A stretch of 9,549 nt of DNA, from NCBI GenBank assembly GCA_003525045.1, contig DQGF01000294.1, positions 432 through 9,980 on the forward strand. Direction: 5' to 3'. The notes below the pieces were generated by a model. The model did no database searches. It saw only the letters and a program-made list of their open reading frames with translations, and was not told the DNA's origin. Shown here one piece after another: positions 7,163 through 9,549 of this stretch. This DNA is from Pseudomonas sp. (GTDB lineage: Bacteria; Pseudomonadota; Gammaproteobacteria; Pseudomonadales; Pseudomonadaceae). The translations under genes and the position numbers were made by a program. Position 1 is the stretch's first letter. Every line of letters begins with the position of its first letter.

Positions 7163-7217
7163 GGGGTTGATATTGCCAGTTTGTCGGCCTGGGGTGGGGC
7201 AAGTTGAATCGTAGACA

Positions 7218-7257
7218 GCAAAACGCCCCGGCATCGGGGGATGGCGGGGCGTTTTGC
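7218..7257 (-). terminator. Intrinsic terminator downstream of the acetyltransferase gene
   Basis: The 13-base arms GCAAAACGCCCCG (7218-7230) and CGGGGCGTTTTGC (7245-7257) are exact reverse complements around a 14-base loop. On the minus strand the GC stem is followed by TTTT, which itself pairs with the upstream AAAA. The symmetry means it could also stop plus-strand transcription. It lies 128 bases beyond the acetyltransferase stop, after the REP palindrome. Confidence 0.8.
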
Positions 7258-7270
7258 GGTGTTCTTCAGG

Positions 7271-7374
7271 GCCTTTTCGCGAGCAAGCCCGCTCCCACAT
7301 TAGATTTGTGAGTTGCCACAGCTTTCGGCAACGCCATAAATCCAGTGTGGGAGCGGGCTTGCTCGCGAAAGGGC
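7271..7374. repeat. REP-type palindrome with 29-bp arms
   Basis: The arms 7271-7299 and 7346-7374 are reverse complements with a single mismatch in 29 bases (core TTCGCGAGCAAGCCCGCTCC). The centre contains its own small stem, GTTGCC (7312-7317) with GGCAAC (7327-7332). The TGTGGGAGCGGGCTTGCTCGCG core differs from that of the palindrome near aceA, so it represents another subfamily. It starts 11 bases after the acetyltransferase stop codon. Confidence 0.85.
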
Positions 7375-7385
7375 GCGACTCGGTA

Positions 7386-7811
7386 TTAATCCGAATGACG
7401 CACCATATCCACATGCGGAATCCCGGCTTCGAGGAATTCCTCACTGACCAGGCTGAAGCCCAGGCGTTCATAGAACGCCGTAGCCTGCACTTGTGCGCTC
7501 AACTTCTGCTGTTTCAGCCCGCGCTTCTCGGCTTCACCGATCACCGCTTGCATCAACGCATCGCCGACTTTCAAACCGCGCCAGTCCTTGAGCACTGACA
7601 CCCGGCCGACGTGGCCATCAGGCAGCAGGCGGGCGGTGCCGATCGGAAAGTCGCCTTCGAAGGCCAGAAAATGCACCGCTGTCGCGTCATCGGCATCCCA
7701 TTCCAGCTCAGGCGGAACGGATTGCTCGGCGATGAACACCGTTTCACGAATGCGCCGGATCTCGGCGTTGTCCTTTTGCCAGTCTGCGACACGTACGTGA
7801 ATCTTATTCAT
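7386..7811 (-). CDS. GNAT-family N-acetyltransferase (YjcF/ElaA-like)
   Basis: This 141-aa protein fits a single GNAT domain, which transfers an acetyl group from acetyl-CoA to an amine; the substrate is unknown. The N-terminal part RETVFIAEQSVPPELEWDADD (22-42), followed by AVHFLA, is typical of the YjcF-like group. Motif A is GRVSVLKDWRGLKVGDALM (69-87). Within the CoA pyrophosphate loop, the first glycine of the usual R-G-x-G-x-G is replaced by lysine (K81). Motif B, FYERLGFSLVSEEFLEAGIPH, follows at 113-133. The ATG at 7811 overlaps the end of roxA by eight bases. It has GGGG seven bases upstream, so the two genes are probably translationally coupled in one operon. A TTG two codons upstream is the alternative start. 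Confidence 0.88.
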   Translation of the reverse strand: MNKIHVRVADWQKDNAEIRRIRETVFIAEQSVPPELEWDADDATAVHFLAFEGDFPIGTARLLPDGHVGRVSVLKDWRGLKVGDALMQAVIGEAEKRGLKQQKLSAQVQATAFYERLGFSLVSEEFLEAGIPHVDMVRHSD

Positions 7812-8973
7812 CGGCAAACCCCAGGCTTCCTTGCTTGATCAGTTCACACAGCAGGCCGCGACCGTCTTCGTCGCTCAGCCAGTCGCCGAGGTTATCGACG
7901 TGCAACGCGTCGGCGGCGCAAATCATCTTCAGCAGCTCGCGCAGTTTGCCCGGCAGGTACCGGCTCTGGCCGCTGGCGAACAGCAGCAGGTCGTCATCGA
8001 CTTCGGACCAGGCCATGCGCGCGCTTGGGTTACGGATCAGAACCGCGCCTTGCTCAAGGCTGGCGAGCAGGTCGTCTTCTTCGATGTCTTCCGGGCCCAC
8101 CACCAGTTCCGGATAGCGCGGCTCGGTCATGAACTGGCCGAACCAGGTCAGCAGCAGGCGCTCGTCGCTCATGTGCTCGGCCAGCAGGCCTTTCAAGCGA
8201 TCGAGGGCGTCGTGCTGGATCTGGTGCGGATCGACCGCAGGCAGCGCGTCGGCGTCGGTGTAGCGCTCTTCGTCCGGCAGGAACTGGCTGAGGAAGTCGG
8301 TGAAGTGGGTCAGCACTTCAGCGGCGCTCGGTGCACGGAAGCCGACCGAGTAAGTCAGGCAGTCGTCGACGGCCACGCCGCAATGGGCCAGGCGCGGCGG
8401 CAGGTACAGCATGTCGCCCGGTTCCAGTACCCATTCGTCGGTCGCTTCGAAGTCGGCAAGGATGCGCAGGTCGGCGTGTTGCAGCAGCTTGCTCTCGGAA
8501 TCGCACATCTGGCCGATTTTCCAGTTGCGCTTGCCATGGCCCTGCAGCAGGAACACGTCGTAGTTATCGAAGTGCGGACCCACACTGCCACCCGGGGCGG
8601 CAAAGCTGATCATCACGTCGTCGATGCGCCAGCTCGGCAGGAAGCGGAAGTTTTCCAGCAGCTCGGCGACTTCCGGTACGAACTGGTCAACGGCTTGAAC
8701 CAGCAGGGTCCAGTCACGTTCCGGAAGCTTGCTGAACTCGTCTTCGGCGAACGGGCCGCGGCGCAACTCCCAAGGGCGCTCGCCGTTTTCGATGATCAGG
8801 CGCGACTCAACTTCTTCTTCCAGCGCCAGGCCGGCCAGTTCGTCGGCGTCGATCGGGCTTTCGAATTCAGGAATCGCCTGGCGGATCAGCAGGGGTTTTT
8901 TCTGCCAGTAGTCGCGCAGGAACTCACGCGCCGTGATGCCGCCCAGAAGTTGAAGAGGAATGTCAGGATTCAT
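7804..8973 (-). CDS. roxA: JmjC/cupin ribosomal oxygenase, RoxA (YcfD) family
   Basis: This is a 389-aa Fe(II)/2-oxoglutarate-dependent oxygenase. The E. coli relative YcfD/RoxA (373 aa) hydroxylates an arginine of ribosomal protein L16. The JmjC double-stranded beta-helix carries the iron triad H134-x-D136...H197 (VGPHFDNYDVFLLQ and PPRLAHCGV). GHGKRNW (145-151) supplies the likely 2-oxoglutarate-binding basic residue, R149. The N-terminal FLRDYWQKKPLLIRQA (18-33) is the family entry motif. The C-terminal winged-helix-like region spans about 250-389. The start at 8973 is chosen for its AGG six bases upstream and the family N-terminus MNPDIPLQLLGG. A GTG eight codons upstream is possible. Only 39 bases separate this start from the purB terminator. 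The gene overlaps the acetyltransferase gene downstream. Confidence 0.93.
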   Translation of the reverse strand: MNPDIPLQLLGGITAREFLRDYWQKKPLLIRQAIPEFESPIDADELAGLALEEEVESRLIIENGERPWELRRGPFAEDEFSKLPERDWTLLVQAVDQFVPEVAELLENFRFLPSWRIDDVMISFAAPGGSVGPHFDNYDVFLLQGHGKRNWKIGQMCDSESKLLQHADLRILADFEATDEWVLEPGDMLYLPPRLAHCGVAVDDCLTYSVGFRAPSAAEVLTHFTDFLSQFLPDEERYTDADALPAVDPHQIQHDALDRLKGLLAEHMSDERLLLTWFGQFMTEPRYPELVVGPEDIEEDDLLASLEQGAVLIRNPSARMAWSEVDDDLLLFASGQSRYLPGKLRELLKMICAADALHVDNLGDWLSDEDGRGLLCELIKQGSLGFADE

Positions 8974-9012
8974 GTGTAACCTATTGAAAAAAAGCACTTT
9001 TCAGACGGGAAT

Positions 9013-9037
9013 AAAAACGCCCGGCGCTGCCGGGCGT
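9013..9037 (-). terminator. Intrinsic terminator of purB
   Basis: On the minus strand, ACGCCCGGC pairs with GCCGGGCGT across a three-base loop (9037-9017). A T-run of five bases follows, ending at 9013 and sharing its first base with the stem. It begins 22 bases after the purB stop codon and is a strong rho-independent signal. Confidence 0.92.
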
Positions 9038-9059
9038 CTCAAACGGGTAAAGCGGTCGA

Positions 9060-9549
<490 letters not shown>

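Larger units (their letters stand above)
7021..7385. other. Gene-free stretch between the acetyltransferase and secretin-like genes
   Basis: This 365-bp gap holds three structured elements: a REP palindrome (7271-7374), an intrinsic terminator (7218-7257) and a degenerate REP-type repeat (about 7049-7162). The secretin-like gene must be transcribed from inside the gap or by readthrough. I could not identify a promoter with acceptable -35 and -10 boxes. The ribosome binding site GGAG lies nine bases before the ATG at 7020. Confidence 0.65.

Noticed and set aside
7021..7221. An N-terminal extension of the secretin-like protein by 67 codons
   Set aside because: It would run through a repeat and the edge of a terminator. 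The internal ATG at 7020 has a ribosome binding site and starts a clear signal peptide.
7831..8979. A 382-codon plus-strand open frame opposite roxA
   Set aside because: It is an antisense shadow of roxA, Gln/Val/Ala-rich and without domain similarity.

Overview
All nine protein-coding genes in this window lie on the minus strand, so transcription runs from high to low coordinates. Protein sequences, gene order and the style of the extragenic palindromes point to a Pseudomonas chromosome, most likely the P. fluorescens lineage. From memory, P. aeruginosa has the same neighbourhood (purB, a cupin protein, an acetyltransferase, aceA, nuoA-N). This is core chromosome, not an accessory island: I see no phage, insertion sequence, CRISPR array, tRNA or rRNA, and no frameshifted gene.

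In transcriptional order: (1) 9549-7218 holds the C-terminal part of purB with its intrinsic terminator, then roxA (ycfD-like ribosomal oxygenase) overlapping a GNAT acetyltransferase gene, followed by a REP palindrome and a terminator. (2) 7217-6259 holds a degenerate REP-type repeat and an orphan exported 253-aa 'mini-secretin'. (3) 6258-4363 is the aceA unit: a 28-bp RccR-type operator, a sigma70-like promoter, an unusually long leader (about 366 nt if that promoter is right), isocitrate lyase, and a strong terminator. (4) 4342-3834 is a gene-free regulatory stretch with a long perfect REP hairpin, an AT-rich block with a Fur-like motif, and the nuo promoter. (5) 3833-1 is the front of the nuo operon: nuoA, nuoB, fused nuoCD, nuoE and the first 126 codons of nuoF.

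The two main blocks are both central energy metabolism. AceA (glyoxylate shunt entry) allows growth on acetate and fatty acids, bypassing the decarboxylating, NADH-forming TCA steps. The nuo operon encodes the proton-pumping NADH:quinone oxidoreductase that consumes NADH. RoxA hydroxylates ribosomal protein L16 in characterised relatives, and PurB acts in purine synthesis.

I found no convincing undescribed system. The points most worth a second look are the RccR operator geometry and long leader of aceA, the orphan mini-secretin, the Fur-like site upstream of nuo, and the placement of the REP palindromes.
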